Source: Pseudomonas yangonensis (GTDB lineage Bacteria > Pseudomonadota > Gammaproteobacteria > Pseudomonadales > Pseudomonadaceae). Taken from it: a stretch of DNA of 64,000 nucleotides. Below are positions 17,706 to 27,737 of the stretch, piece by piece. A model generated the notes under the pieces. The model saw nothing but the letters and a program-made list of their open reading frames with translations, was not told the origin of the DNA and ran no database searches. The stretch is taken from assembly GCF_009932725.1 (NCBI RefSeq), contig NZ_BLJU01000007.1:124001-188000 (forward strand). Reading direction: 5' to 3'. Every line of letters begins with the position of its first letter. Position 1 is the first letter of the stretch. Position numbers and translations under genes: made by a program.

Positions 17706-19535
17706 ATGCGTCCCCTCCTCCTGCTGTTCCTCAGCCTGGCCTTGAGCTTTCCCGCCTCTGCGACTATCAGCGAGAGCCACGGCTACGCCCAGTTCGGGAC
17801 ACTCAAGTACCCTGCCAGCTTCAGTCATTTCGACTGGGTCAACCCCGACGCGCCCAAAGGCGGCACGTTGCGCATCATGGCGTCCGGCACTTTCGATACG
17901 CTCAACCCCTACACGCTCAAGGGCAGCAGCCCGATCTCGACCGCGCACTTTCTGCAATACGGTGCCAACGAGCTGAACGAACCCCTGATGGTCGGCACCG
18001 GCGCCTACGACCCGTCAGGCGACGAGCCCGCCTCCAGCTATGGCCTGATCGCCAGGAGCGTCGAGTACAGCGAGGATCGCAGCTGGGTGGTGTTCAACCT
18101 GCGCCCGGAAGCGCGCTTTCACGATGGCAAGCCGATCACGGCCTACGATGTGGCCTTCTCCTATCGCCTGCTGCGCAATGACGGCCATCCGCAGTACCGC
18201 ACCCATCTGCAGGAAGTGAAGCGCGTCGACATCCTCGGTCGTCACCGCATCCGTTTCGTTTTCAAGCGCGCCGGCAATCCACTGCTGATCCTGCGCCTGG
18301 GCGAACTGCCGGTGCTGCCGCAGCACTACTGGAAGGATCGCGACTTCAAGAGCACCACCTTCGAGGCCCCGCTGGGCAGCGGTCCCTATCGCATCGTCCA
18401 GGTGGTACCGGGCCGACGCCTGGTGTTCGAGCGGGTCAAGGACTGGTGGGGCAAGGACCTGCCGGTCAATCGTGGCAAGTACAACTTCGACCGCGTCGAA
18501 GTGGAGTTCTACCGCGACAACCATGTCGCCTTCGAGGCCTTCAAGGCCGGCGAATTCGACTTCTATATAGAGAATCAGGCGAAGAACTGGAGCAACGGCT
18601 ATCGCTTCCCGGCCGTGACCCGCGGCGATGTGGTCCGCGCCGAAATACCACACCAGATCCCGACGCAGACCCAGGCGCTGTTCATGAACACCCGCCGCGC
18701 CCTGTTCAGCGACCGCCGTGTGCGCGAGGCGCTGGGGCTGATGTTCGATTTCGAGTGGACCAACCGCACCCTGTTCAACAACGCCTACGTGCGCGCGGCC
18801 AGCTACTACCCCAACAGCGAATTCTCGGCCACCGGCAAGCCCGAAGGCGCCGAATGGCTGCTGCTTTCGCCACACCGCGACAAGCTGCCGGCACGCCTGT
18901 TCACCGAGGCACCGACACAACCGGTAACCGATGGCCGCGGCATCCCCCGGGAAACCTTGCGCCGCGCCCTCGGTCTATTGGCCGACGCCGGCTGGAAGCC
19001 CTCCGGCCAGGAGCTGCGCAATGCGCGCGGTCAGCGCCTGGAGTTCGAGATCATGCTGGTCAACCCCAGCCTTGAACGCATCCTCCAGCCTTACGTCGCC
19101 AACCTCGCCAGCCTCGGCATAAGCGCCAACCTGCGCACTGTCGACCGCGCGCAATACAAGCAACGCCTCGATCAGTTCGACTACGACATGATTCTGCTGA
19201 CCCTGCCGCAAACCCTCAGCCCAGGCCTGGAGCAGTCACTGTACTTCCACTCCAGCCAGGTGAACGTCAAGGGCGGCAAGAATTACGCCGGCGTCAACGA
19301 CCCTGTGGTCGATGAGATGATCAACAAGCTGCTCTCGGCGCAGACCCGCGACGAACAGATCGCCGCCACCCGCGCCCTGGATCGGGTTCTGCTCTGGCAG
19401 CACTACAGCATTCCCAACTGGTATATCAATTATCACCGCCTGGCGTACCGCAACCGGTTCGCCTTCGTCACCACGCCGCCCTATACCCTGGGCTTGCGTA
19501 CCTGGTGGCTGAAGCCCACGGAGAACGCTCGATGA
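17706..19535 (+). CDS. nppA1: Periplasmic binding protein of peptide/peptidyl-nucleoside ABC importer
   Basis: 609 aa, SBP family 5 (YejA/microcin C-binding type). The signal peptide ends near residue 19 (SFPASA). Family features are [16 protein letters not shown], the LRPEARFHDGKPITAYDV segment and the C-terminal YSIPNWYINYHRLAYRNRF. It is the first of five tightly packed genes. Named by position and type after the P. aeruginosa nppA1A2BCD operon, which takes up peptidyl-nucleoside antibiotics and related peptides. The natural ligand is not known. The adjacent gene is a paralogue, and the two overlap by four bases (ATGA). Confidence 0.88.
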   Translation: MRPLLLLFLSLALSFPASATISESHGYAQFGTLKYPASFSHFDWVNPDAPKGGTLRIMASGTFDTLNPYTLKGSSPISTAHFLQYGANELNEPLMVGTGAYDPSGDEPASSYGLIARSVEYSEDRSWVVFNLRPEARFHDGKPITAYDVAFSYRLLRNDGHPQYRTHLQEVKRVDILGRHRIRFVFKRAGNPLLILRLGELPVLPQHYWKDRDFKSTTFEAPLGSGPYRIVQVVPGRRLVFERVKDWWGKDLPVNRGKYNFDRVEVEFYRDNHVAFEAFKAGEFDFYIENQAKNWSNGYRFPAVTRGDVVRAEIPHQIPTQTQALFMNTRRALFSDRRVREALGLMFDFEWTNRTLFNNAYVRAASYYPNSEFSATGKPEGAEWLLLSPHRDKLPARLFTEAPTQPVTDGRGIPRETLRRALGLLADAGWKPSGQELRNARGQRLEFEIMLVNPSLERILQPYVANLASLGISANLRTVDRAQYKQRLDQFDYDMILLTLPQTLSPGLEQSLYFHSSQVNVKGGKNYAGVNDPVVDEMINKLLSAQTRDEQIAATRALDRVLLWQHYSIPNWYINYHRLAYRNRFAFVTTPPYTLGLRTWWLKPTENAR

Positions 19536-21379
19536 CCCACCCGCTGCGCAGTTTCCTGCTTCATGGTAGCAGCCTCATCCTGCTCGGCCTTGCCGGCCTC
19601 GCCCTCGCCGCCCCCAAGCACGCCGCCACCCTCTACGATGAGCCGCCCAAGTATCCCGCCGACTTCACCCACTTCGAATACACCAACCCCGACGCGCCCA
19701 AGGGCGGCACATTCCGCGAAGCGGGTTTCGGCGATTTCGACAGCCTGAACCCCTTTATCAGCAAAGGGGTGGCCGCCGACCAGATCGGTCTGATCTATGA
19801 CACCCTGACCGTGCAGAGCATGGACGAGCCGTTCAGCGCCTATGGCCTGGTGGCAGAGAAGATCGAAAAGGCGCCTGACAACGCCTGGGTGCGTTTCCTG
19901 TTACGCAAGGAAGCGCGTTTTCACGACGGCACGCCGATCACCGCCGAGGACGTCAAATTCACCTTTGACACCCTGATGGAGAAAGGTGCGCCGATGTATC
20001 GCGGCTATTACGCCGACGTCGAGCAGGTGGAAGTGGAGTCGCCGCACAGCGTGCGCTTCGTGTTCAAGCATGCCGGCAACCGCGAACTGCCGCTGATCGT
20101 CGGCCAATTACCGGTGCTGCCCAAGCACTGGTGGGCCGAACGCGACTTCGCCAAGGGCAATCTCGAAGCACCTCTGGGCAGCGGCCCTTACAGGGTCGGC
20201 CGCGTCCAGGCCGGACGCAGCATCCGCTACGAGCGGGTCAAGGACTGGTGGGCCAAGGACCTGCCGGTAAGTCGTGGCTTCTACAACTTCGACACCATCC
20301 AGATCGACTACTACCGCGACAACACCGTAGCACTGGAGGCGCTGAAGGCCGGCCAGTTCGACTACTGGCTGGAAACCAGCGCGAAGAACTGGGCCACCGC
20401 CTACAACACCCCGGCAGTCGCCAACGGCCAGTTGATCAAGGAAGAGATTCAGAACCGCAACCCGACCGGCATGCAGGGTTTCATCTTCAACACCCGCCGG
20501 CCACAGTTTCAGGATCGCCGCGTACGTGAGGCGCTGGGCCTGCTGTACGACTTCGAATGGGCCAACAAGCGCCTGTTCAACGGCGCCTACTTCCGCACCC
20601 GCAGCTACTTCGACAACTCCGAGCTGGGTTCGCGCGGACTTCCCGGTGAAGACGAGCTGGCGATTCTTGAGCCGCTGCGCGGCAAGATCCCGGCCGAGGT
20701 GTTCAGCGAGGAATTCCGCGTACCGGTCACCGACGGCAGCGGCATCATTCGCGAACAGCAGCGCCGTGCCTATCAGTTGCTGCAACAGGCGGGCTGGCGC
20801 ATCGAAGGCGATCGCATGCTCGACGCCAATGGCCAACCGGTGAGCTTCGAATTCCTGCTGGCACAGACCGAGTTCGAGCGCGTTCTGCTGCCCTTCAAAC
20901 GCAATCTGGCCGACCTCGGCATCGAGATGGTGATTCGCCGCGTCGACGTTTCGCAATACATCAACCGGCTGCGCTCGCGTGATTTCGACATGATCGTCGG
21001 TGGCTTCGGCCAGTCCAACTCGCCCGGCAACGAGCAGCGCGAATATTGGCACTCCTCCAGCGCCGACAACCCCGGCAGCCGCAACTACATTGGCCTCAAG
21101 GACCCGGCCATCGACCAGATCGTCGAAGCGCTGATCAATGCCGACTCGCGACAGGACCTGATCGCCCATACCCGCGCGCTGGACCGCGTATTGCTGTGGG
21201 GCTACTACGTGATCCCCAACTGGCATATCAAGACCTGGCGCGTCGCCTACTGGAACCGTTTCGAGCATCCGAAAGTGACGCCGCTCTACGATATCGGCCT
21301 GCACACCTGGTGGGTGCGCCCGGGCCTCGAAGAGCCAAGCGAAGCCCAGCAACAGGCGACCGAAGAGGCAACGCAATAA
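19532..21379 (+). CDS. nppA2: Second periplasmic binding protein of the npp importer
   Basis: 615 aa from the ATG at 19532, which overlaps the nppA1 stop. The signal peptide is followed by [19 protein letters not shown]. It is collinear with nppA1 over its whole length: both have [18 protein letters not shown] starts, [17 protein letters not shown], a PLGSGPYR motif and [16 protein letters not shown] near the end. Having two full binding proteins for one permease pair suggests that each covers different peptides. The stop shares one base with the nppB start (TAATG). Confidence 0.88.
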   Translation: MTHPLRSFLLHGSSLILLGLAGLALAAPKHAATLYDEPPKYPADFTHFEYTNPDAPKGGTFREAGFGDFDSLNPFISKGVAADQIGLIYDTLTVQSMDEPFSAYGLVAEKIEKAPDNAWVRFLLRKEARFHDGTPITAEDVKFTFDTLMEKGAPMYRGYYADVEQVEVESPHSVRFVFKHAGNRELPLIVGQLPVLPKHWWAERDFAKGNLEAPLGSGPYRVGRVQAGRSIRYERVKDWWAKDLPVSRGFYNFDTIQIDYYRDNTVALEALKAGQFDYWLETSAKNWATAYNTPAVANGQLIKEEIQNRNPTGMQGFIFNTRRPQFQDRRVREALGLLYDFEWANKRLFNGAYFRTRSYFDNSELGSRGLPGEDELAILEPLRGKIPAEVFSEEFRVPVTDGSGIIREQQRRAYQLLQQAGWRIEGDRMLDANGQPVSFEFLLAQTEFERVLLPFKRNLADLGIEMVIRRVDVSQYINRLRSRDFDMIVGGFGQSNSPGNEQREYWHSSSADNPGSRNYIGLKDPAIDQIVEALINADSRQDLIAHTRALDRVLLWGYYVIPNWHIKTWRVAYWNRFEHPKVTPLYDIGLHTWWVRPGLEEPSEAQQQATEEATQ

Positions 21380-22452
21380 TGCTGGCCTATATTCTTCGTC
21401 GTTTGCTGCTGATCATTCCGACCCTGTTCGGCATCCTGGTCATCAACTTCGTCATCATTCAGGCTGCCCCCGGCGGCCCGGTGGAGCAGATGATCGCCAA
21501 GCTCGAAGGCTTCGATGGCGCCACCAGCCGTATCGCCGGTGGCGGCGCCGAGGTTTCCGTTGCCGGCTCCAACTATCGCGGCGCGCAGGGCCTCGACCCC
21601 AAGCTGATCGAGGAAATCGAGAAGATGTACGGCTTCGACAAGTCGGCGCCGGAACGCTTCTGGATCATGCTCAAGAACTACGCCCAGCTGGATTTCGGCT
21701 CCAGCTTCTTTCGCGATGCCCAGGTGATCGATCTGATCATCGAGAAGATGCCGGTATCGATCTCGCTCGGCCTGTGGAGCACCCTGATTATGTATCTGGT
21801 CTCCATCCCATTGGGCATCGCCAAGGCCACGCGCCACGGCAGCGCCTTCGACGTCTGGACCAGCTCGGCGATCATCATCGGCTACGCCATCCCGGCCTTC
21901 CTGTTCGCCATCCTGCTGATCGTGCTGTTCGCCGGCGGCAGCTACTGGGACTGGTTCCCCTTGCGCGGGCTTACCTCGAACAACTTCGAGGAGCTCAGCC
22001 TCGGCGGCAAGATTCTCGACTACCTCTGGCACCTGGTGCTGCCGGTCACGGCGCTGGTCATCGGCAACTTCGCCACCCTGACCCTGCTGACCAAGAACAG
22101 CTTCCTCGACGAGATCAACAAACAGTACGTGGTCACCGCCCGGGCCAAGGGCCTGACCAACCACCGCGTGCTCTACGGCCATGTGTTTCGCAACGCCATG
22201 CTGCTGATCATCGCCGGCTTCCCGGCCGCCTTCATCGGCATTTTCTTCACCGGCTCGCTGCTGATCGAAGTGATCTTCTCCCTCGACGGCCTGGGCCTGA
22301 TGAGCTTCGAGGCGGCGATCAACCGTGACTATCCGGTGGTGTTCGGCACCCTCTTCATCTTCACCTTGCTGGGACTGGTCGTGAAATTGATCGGTGACAT
22401 TACCTACACCCTGGTCGATCCGCGCATCGACTTCGAAAGTCGGGAGGGTTGA
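21379..22452 (+). CDS. nppB: Npp importer permease 1 (YejB type)
   Basis: 357 aa. Six predicted helices begin with [20 protein letters not shown], the usual N-terminus of DppB/YejB permeases. The large periplasmic loop after helix 1 (about residues 35-100) is typical of YejB. The cytoplasmic EAA loop reads [20 protein letters not shown]. It pairs with NppC to form the membrane channel. The ATG is the one that overlaps the nppA2 stop; the longer frame upstream lies inside nppA2. Confidence 0.92.
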   Translation: MLAYILRRLLLIIPTLFGILVINFVIIQAAPGGPVEQMIAKLEGFDGATSRIAGGGAEVSVAGSNYRGAQGLDPKLIEEIEKMYGFDKSAPERFWIMLKNYAQLDFGSSFFRDAQVIDLIIEKMPVSISLGLWSTLIMYLVSIPLGIAKATRHGSAFDVWTSSAIIIGYAIPAFLFAILLIVLFAGGSYWDWFPLRGLTSNNFEELSLGGKILDYLWHLVLPVTALVIGNFATLTLLTKNSFLDEINKQYVVTARAKGLTNHRVLYGHVFRNAMLLIIAGFPAAFIGIFFTGSLLIEVIFSLDGLGLMSFEAAINRDYPVVFGTLFIFTLLGLVVKLIGDITYTLVDPRIDFESREG

Positions 22453-22454
22453 GC

Positions 22455-23474
22455 ATGAAACTCTCCCCGCTCAACCGACGCCGCCTCGATCGTTTCAAGG
22501 CGCACAAACGCGGCTGGTGGTCGCTGTGGCTGTTCCTCATCCTGTTCGGCCTGAGCCTGGGTGCCGAACTGATCGCCAACGACAAGCCGCTGGCCGTGCG
22601 TTACGACGGCCAGTGGTATTTCCCGGTGCTCAAGCGCTACCCGGAAACGGTGTTCGGCGGTGAATTCCCGCTGCAGGCCAACTACAAGAGCCCCTACATA
22701 CAGGACCTGATCGCGGCGAAGGACGGCCGAATGATCTGGCCGCCGATTCCCTTCAGTTATTCGAGCATCAACTACGACCTGGAGGTGCCCGCTCCAGCGC
22801 CGCCTTCGGCGCAAAACTGGCTGGGAACCGACGATCAGGGTCGCGACGTGCTGGCACGGGTGATCTACGGCTTTCGCATCTCGGTGCTGTTCGCCCTGAC
22901 CCTGACTCTGGCCAGTTCGGTGATCGGCGTGATCGCCGGCGCGCTGCAAGGTTTCTATGGCGGCTGGGTCGACCTGCTCGGCCAGCGCTTCCTGGAAATC
23001 TGGTCGGGCCTGCCGGTGCTCTACCTGCTGATCATCCTCGCCAGCTTCGTACAACCGAACTTCTGGTGGCTGCTGGGCATTATGCTGCTGTTCTCGTGGA
23101 TGAGTCTGGTGGACGTGGTGCGCGCCGAATTCCTTCGCGGCCGCAACCTCGAATATGTACGTGCGGCGCGGGCGCTGGGCATGGGCAACGGCGCGATCAT
23201 GTTCCGCCATATCCTGCCCAATGCCATGGTCTCGACCATGACCTTCATGCCCTTCATCCTCACCGGCGCCATCGGCACCCTGACCGCCCTGGACTTCCTC
23301 GGCTTCGGCCTGCCACCCGGCGCCCCCTCGCTCGGCGAGTTGGTCGCCCAGGGCAAGAGCAACCTGCAGGCGCCCTGGCTGGGCATCAGCGCCTTCGCCG
23401 TACTGGCGATCATGCTGAGCCTGCTGGTGTTCATCGGCGAAGCCGCCCGCGATGCCTTCGATCCGAGGAAATGA
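22455..23474 (+). CDS. nppC: Npp importer permease 2 (YejE type)
   Basis: 339 aa from the ATG at 22455, with GGGAGGG eight bases upstream. It opens with the cytoplasmic basic segment SPLNRRRLDRFKAHKRGWWS and a first helix, then a long periplasmic loop ending in NWLGTDDQGRDVLARVIYG, the DppC-family entry motif. The EAA loop is RAARALGMGNGAIMFRHILPNA. It ends GEAARDAFDPRK, one base from the nppD start. It forms the second half of the channel. Confidence 0.92.
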   Translation: MKLSPLNRRRLDRFKAHKRGWWSLWLFLILFGLSLGAELIANDKPLAVRYDGQWYFPVLKRYPETVFGGEFPLQANYKSPYIQDLIAAKDGRMIWPPIPFSYSSINYDLEVPAPAPPSAQNWLGTDDQGRDVLARVIYGFRISVLFALTLTLASSVIGVIAGALQGFYGGWVDLLGQRFLEIWSGLPVLYLLIILASFVQPNFWWLLGIMLLFSWMSLVDVVRAEFLRGRNLEYVRAARALGMGNGAIMFRHILPNAMVSTMTFMPFILTGAIGTLTALDFLGFGLPPGAPSLGELVAQGKSNLQAPWLGISAFAVLAIMLSLLVFIGEAARDAFDPRK

Positions 23475-23475
23475 C

Positions 23476-25089
23476 ATGAGCCAGAACGAAACCCTGCTGC
23501 AAGTTCGCGACCTGGCCGTCGAGTTCGTCACGGGCGAGAACTGCCAGCGCGTGGTCGAAGGGGTCAGCTTCGACATCCGCAAAGGCGAGACATTGGCCCT
23601 GGTCGGCGAAAGCGGCTCAGGCAAATCGGTCACCGCGCACTCGATCCTGCGCCTTCTGCCCTACCCGCTGGCACGTCATCCGCATGGCAGCATCGAGTAC
23701 GCTGGCGAAAACCTGCTCAAGCTCGGCGAGGGCCGTCTGCGCGGCATTCGTGGCAACCGCATCGCCATGGTCTTTCAGGAGCCGATGACCTCGCTCAACC
23801 CGCTGCATACCATCGAGAAGCAGATCAACGAGGTGCTCGCCCTGCACAAGGGTTTGCGCGGCAAGGCTGCCAGCACGCGTACCCTGGAGTTGCTGGAGCT
23901 GGTCGGCATTCCGGAGCCGAAGAAGCGCCTGAAGGCCTACCCGCACGAACTTTCCGGCGGCCAACGGCAGCGCGTGATGATCGCCATGGCCCTGGCCAAC
24001 GAACCGCAACTGCTGATTGCCGACGAGCCGACCACCGCACTGGATGTCACGGTTCAGCTGAAAATCCTCGAATTGCTCAAGGATCTGCAGGCACGCCTGG
24101 GCATGTCGCTGCTGCTGATCAGCCACGATCTCAACCTGGTTCGCAGAATTGCCCATCGCGTATGTGTCATGCAGCGCGGTCGCATCGTCGAACAGGCGTC
24201 GTGTGAACAATTGTTCCAGGCGCCAGAGCATCCCTATACCCAGGAACTGCTCGGCGCCGAGCCCAGTGGCGAACCTGCGGCCAACCCCGCAGGCCAGCCA
24301 TTGCTGGAAGTGGACGACCTGCGCGTGTGGTTCCCGATCAAGAAGGGTCTACTGCGCCGGACGGTGGATCATGTCAAAGCGGTGGACGGCATCAACTTCA
24401 GCCTGCCTCAGGGCCAGACCCTGGGCATCGTCGGTGAAAGTGGTTCCGGCAAGTCCACCCTGGGCATGGCCATTCTGCGACTGCTTGCCAGTCGCGGTGA
24501 TATCCGCTTCCAGGGCCAGCAGCTGCAGGGCCTGAGCCAGCAGGAAGTACGCCCGCTGCGCAGGCAGATGCAGGTGGTGTTTCAGGATCCCTTCGGCAGC
24601 CTGAGCCCACGCATGTCGGTGAGCCAGATCGTCGGTGAAGGTCTGCGCATACACGGCATGGGCAACGAGGCGGAGCAGGAACAGGCGATCATCGACGCAC
24701 TTTTGGAGGTAGGGCTGGATCCGCAGACGCGGCACCGCTACCCCCACGAGTTTTCCGGCGGGCAACGGCAGCGGATTGCCATTGCCCGGGCACTGGTGTT
24801 GAAACCGGCGCTGATTCTGCTGGACGAGCCCACCTCGGCGCTCGACCGCACGGTTCAGCGTCAGGTGGTGGAGTTGTTGCGCGGCTTGCAGGCCAAGTAC
24901 AACCTGACCTATCTGTTTATCAGCCATGACCTGGCGGTAGTCAGAGCGCTGAGCCACCAGCTGATGGTGGTCAAGCAGGGCCAGGTAGTCGAACAGGGGT
25001 CTGCCGAGTCGATCTTCAGCGCCCCGCAACACCCTTATACGCAGCAGTTGCTGGAAGCCGCTTTTCTGGCCCCGGCAACGGCTCACTGA
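23476..25089 (+). CDS. nppD: Npp importer ATPase with two nucleotide-binding domains (YejF type)
   Basis: 537 aa, two complete ABC domains in one chain. The first has Walker [10 protein letters not shown], signature [15 protein letters not shown] and Walker [13 protein letters not shown]. The second has [26 protein letters not shown] and [12 protein letters not shown], and each ends with an LFISHDL-type H-loop. Each is followed by the oligopeptide-transporter C-terminal segment ([11 protein letters not shown] and [10 protein letters not shown]). Both sites look functional. FabI starts 27 bp further on and may be partly co-transcribed. Confidence 0.94.
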   Translation: MSQNETLLQVRDLAVEFVTGENCQRVVEGVSFDIRKGETLALVGESGSGKSVTAHSILRLLPYPLARHPHGSIEYAGENLLKLGEGRLRGIRGNRIAMVFQEPMTSLNPLHTIEKQINEVLALHKGLRGKAASTRTLELLELVGIPEPKKRLKAYPHELSGGQRQRVMIAMALANEPQLLIADEPTTALDVTVQLKILELLKDLQARLGMSLLLISHDLNLVRRIAHRVCVMQRGRIVEQASCEQLFQAPEHPYTQELLGAEPSGEPAANPAGQPLLEVDDLRVWFPIKKGLLRRTVDHVKAVDGINFSLPQGQTLGIVGESGSGKSTLGMAILRLLASRGDIRFQGQQLQGLSQQEVRPLRRQMQVVFQDPFGSLSPRMSVSQIVGEGLRIHGMGNEAEQEQAIIDALLEVGLDPQTRHRYPHEFSGGQRQRIAIARALVLKPALILLDEPTSALDRTVQRQVVELLRGLQAKYNLTYLFISHDLAVVRALSHQLMVVKQGQVVEQGSAESIFSAPQHPYTQQLLEAAFLAPATAH

Positions 25090-25116
25090 TCCTTGAACAG
25101 GAAGAGGAATAGCACA

Positions 25117-25911
25117 ATGGGTTTTCTAACCGGTAAGCGCGTACTCATCGTTGGCGTCGCCAGCAAACTGTCCATCGCCTCGGGTATCGCCGCCGCCATG
25201 CACCGCGAAGGTGCCGAGCTGGCTTTCACCTACCAGAACGAGAAGCTCAAGGGCCGCGTCGAAGAGTTCGCCGCGGGCTGGGGCTCCAGCGCCGACCTGT
25301 GCTTCCCTTGCGATGTGGCCAGCGACGAGGAAATCGCCGCTGTATTCGAAGCGCTGAGCAAGAAGTGGGACGGCCTGGACTGCATCGTCCACTCGGTCGG
25401 CTTCGCCCCGGGCGACCAGCTCAATGGCGACTTCACCGAAGTGACCACCCGTGAAGGCTTCAAGATCGCCCATGACATCAGCGCCTACAGCTTCGTCGCC
25501 CTGGCCAAGGCCGGTCGCGAGATGATGAAGGGCCGCAACGGCAGCCTGCTCACCCTCTCCTACCTGGGTGCCGAGCGCACCATGCCCAACTACAACGTCA
25601 TGGGCATGGCCAAGGCCAGCCTGGAAGCTGGCGTGCGCTACCTGGCCGGCAGCCTCGGCCCGGAAGGCACTCGCGTCAACGCCATCTCCGCCGGCCCGAT
25701 CCGCACCCTGGCTGCCAGCGGCATCGCCAGCTTCCGCAAGATGCTGGCGGCCAACGAGAAACAGACGCCGCTGCGCCGTAACGTCACCATCGAGGAAGTC
25801 GGCAATGCCGGCGCCTTCCTCTGCTCCGACCTGGCCTCGGGCATCAGCGGCGAGATCATGTACGTCGACGGCGGCTTCAACACCACCGCCATGGGCGCCA
25901 TGGAAGACTGA
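25117..25911 (+). CDS. fabI: Enoyl-[acyl-carrier-protein] reductase (NADH)
   Basis: 264 aa from the ATG at 25117; earlier in-frame codons lack a ribosome site while GAAGAGGAA precedes this one. The NAD loop is [14 protein letters not shown]. The catalytic set is Tyr149, Tyr159 and Lys166 in [19 protein letters not shown]. FabI reduces the trans-2 double bond in the last step of each fatty-acid elongation round and is the triclosan target. Pseudomonas often also carries FabV elsewhere; that cannot be seen here. Confidence 0.96.
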   Translation: MGFLTGKRVLIVGVASKLSIASGIAAAMHREGAELAFTYQNEKLKGRVEEFAAGWGSSADLCFPCDVASDEEIAAVFEALSKKWDGLDCIVHSVGFAPGDQLNGDFTEVTTREGFKIAHDISAYSFVALAKAGREMMKGRNGSLLTLSYLGAERTMPNYNVMGMAKASLEAGVRYLAGSLGPEGTRVNAISAGPIRTLAASGIASFRKMLAANEKQTPLRRNVTIEEVGNAGAFLCSDLASGISGEIMYVDGGFNTTAMGAMED

Positions 25912-25991
25912 GTTGAACTCACCAGGGCCTCGCAGGCAGAACAGCAGGCGAGGCCCGATACCTTCAGCACGGCTTGATCGTGGCTGAATCC

Positions 25992-26027
25992 ACAACGCCG
26001 CACCTTCCTCAGGAAGTGCGGCGTTGT
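25992..26027 (+). terminator. Hairpin terminator after fabI
   Basis: ACAACGCCGCAC (25992-26003) pairs with GTGCGGCGTTGT (26016-26027). The loop contains a further TTCCT/AGGAA pairing. A T-containing tail follows, but no clean run. Confidence 0.75.
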
Positions 26028-26135
26028 CGTTTCTGGAGTTTGTCGGCCTTCGACCGAACCGAAACGCCACCACTACTCGGCACGCTTCAAGGTTGGCGTT
26101 GTCCTAGCTTGGAAGCCTGGAACCGAGATGGGTCA

Positions 26136-27683
26136 ATGATCCCGACAAACAGATGGCGAGCCTGCCTGATCTGCGCGCTATGCAGCCTCGTGGTCGGCTG
26201 CGCCCTGCCACCGCTGGATGGCCGTACCGAGAGCCAGGCCTTCACCCAGGCCGAAACGGCCGATACCACGCTGGGGCAAGCCCTGGGCAGCGAACGCGAT
26301 GCCCACCCCGGCCTATCCGGCATCCTCACGCTGGCAGCGGCACGCGATGCCTTTGCCGCGCGCATGCTCCTGGTCGAGGCGGCCGAGCGCAGCCTCGACG
26401 TTCAGTATTACATCTGGCGTAATGACATTACCGGTACCCTGCTGCTCGATGCACTGCTCAGGGCTGCTGAACGAGGCGTCCGCGTCCGCCTGCTACTGGA
26501 CGACAACGGCATCGCCGGCCTCGATCAGACACTTAGCACACTCGACCGTCACCCCAACATCGAAGTCCGGCTGTTCAATCCCTTCTCCCTGCGCCAGGCC
26601 AAGGTGCTGGGGTATCTGACACACTTTCCCCGTGCCAACCGGCGCATGCACAACAAATCGTTCACCGTGGACAACCAGGCCACCATCATCGGCGGGCGCA
26701 ATATTGGCGACGAGTACTTCGAAGCCAGTGAGGGCGTGCTCTTCGCCGACCTGGATGTATTGGCCATCGGCCCGGTGGTGGCCGATACCTCGGCAGACTT
26801 CGATCGCTACTGGGCCAGCGATTCCAGCTACCCGCTGGAGCTGATCGTGCCCCGCAGCCGCAACGCCCCACAGCCGCTCCACGACCTCGCTGCCGACCTT
26901 TCCAGTTCGCCCGCAGCCAGCGGTTATGTAAAGACCCTGCAGGAAAGCGAATTCATCCAGGGTTTGCTGAACAATCAATTGAGCTTCGAATGGAGCGAGA
27001 CAACGCTGGTCAGCGATGATCCGGCCAAGGGTCTGGGTCATGCCAGTGACGGCGAGCTGCTGATCGGCCACCTGGGCGAGATGCTCGATATCCCTGAAGC
27101 ACGGGTCGATCTTGTCTCACCCTACTTCGTCCCAACGCAAACCGGTGTCGATATCTTCACCGCACTGGTGAAGCGCGGTGTTGAAGTGCGCATCCTGACC
27201 AATGCCCTGGAAGCGACTGACGTGACGCCTGTACATGCCGGCTACGCCAAACGCCGCCGCGCGCTGCTCGAAGGCGGCGTCAGACTCTATGAAATGCGCC
27301 TGGGTGCGGACGACGAAGGACACCGAGAAACCGCAGGGCCGTTCGGCAGCTCCGGCTCCAGCCTGCATGCGAAGACCTTCGCCCTCGATGGCCAGCGCGT
27401 ATTCATCGGCTCATTCAATTTCGATCCACGCTCCGCTCGCCTGAATACGGAGCTGGGCTTTCTAATCGAAAGTCCAAAACTGGCTGCGGCCATTGGCCAG
27501 GCATTCGAAACCGATATCCCGGCCAATGCCTATGAACTGGGCCTGGACGAACACGACCGAATCTACTGGCTGCAGCGCGTTGATGGCGAGCAACGGCGAT
27601 TCGATAGCGAGCCCGGCACGGGCCTACTCAAACGCCTGGGCATTCACCTGCTCTCGTGGCTGCCCATCGAATGGCTATTATGA
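26136..27683 (+). CDS. Phospholipase D family lipoprotein (cardiolipin synthase C-like)
   Basis: 515 aa from the ATG at 26136. The signal peptide ends in VVGC with the lipid-carrying Cys22. Two PLD catalytic motifs are intact, HNKSFTVD and HAKTFALD (HxKx4D). They are followed by IGGRNIGDEYFE and IGSFNFDPRSA, the hallmarks of the ClsC/YmdC group that joins phosphatidylglycerol and phosphatidylethanolamine into cardiolipin. A diester hydrolase role is also possible. It sits between fabI and ppiD, which I recall as adjacent in P. aeruginosa. The Pro/Gly-rich C-terminus ends LSWLPIEWLL. Confidence 0.85.
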   Translation: MIPTNRWRACLICALCSLVVGCALPPLDGRTESQAFTQAETADTTLGQALGSERDAHPGLSGILTLAAARDAFAARMLLVEAAERSLDVQYYIWRNDITGTLLLDALLRAAERGVRVRLLLDDNGIAGLDQTLSTLDRHPNIEVRLFNPFSLRQAKVLGYLTHFPRANRRMHNKSFTVDNQATIIGGRNIGDEYFEASEGVLFADLDVLAIGPVVADTSADFDRYWASDSSYPLELIVPRSRNAPQPLHDLAADLSSSPAASGYVKTLQESEFIQGLLNNQLSFEWSETTLVSDDPAKGLGHASDGELLIGHLGEMLDIPEARVDLVSPYFVPTQTGVDIFTALVKRGVEVRILTNALEATDVTPVHAGYAKRRRALLEGGVRLYEMRLGADDEGHRETAGPFGSSGSSLHAKTFALDGQRVFIGSFNFDPRSARLNTELGFLIESPKLAAAIGQAFETDIPANAYELGLDEHDRIYWLQRVDGEQRRFDSEPGTGLLKRLGIHLLSWLPIEWLL

Positions 27684-27697
27684 CCCCGGAAAGAGAA

Positions 27698-27718
27698 AGC
27701 CCCGCACTTGGCGGGGCT
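27698..27718. terminator. Bidirectional terminator between the phospholipase D gene and ppiD
   Basis: AGCCCCGC (27698-27705) and GCGGGGCT (27711-27718) form an eight-bp GC stem between two convergent genes. On the minus strand it is followed by TTTCTCTTT, so it mainly ends ppiD transcripts. Confidence 0.85.
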
Positions 27719-27737
27719 CTCGGCTAGCGATCAGCGA

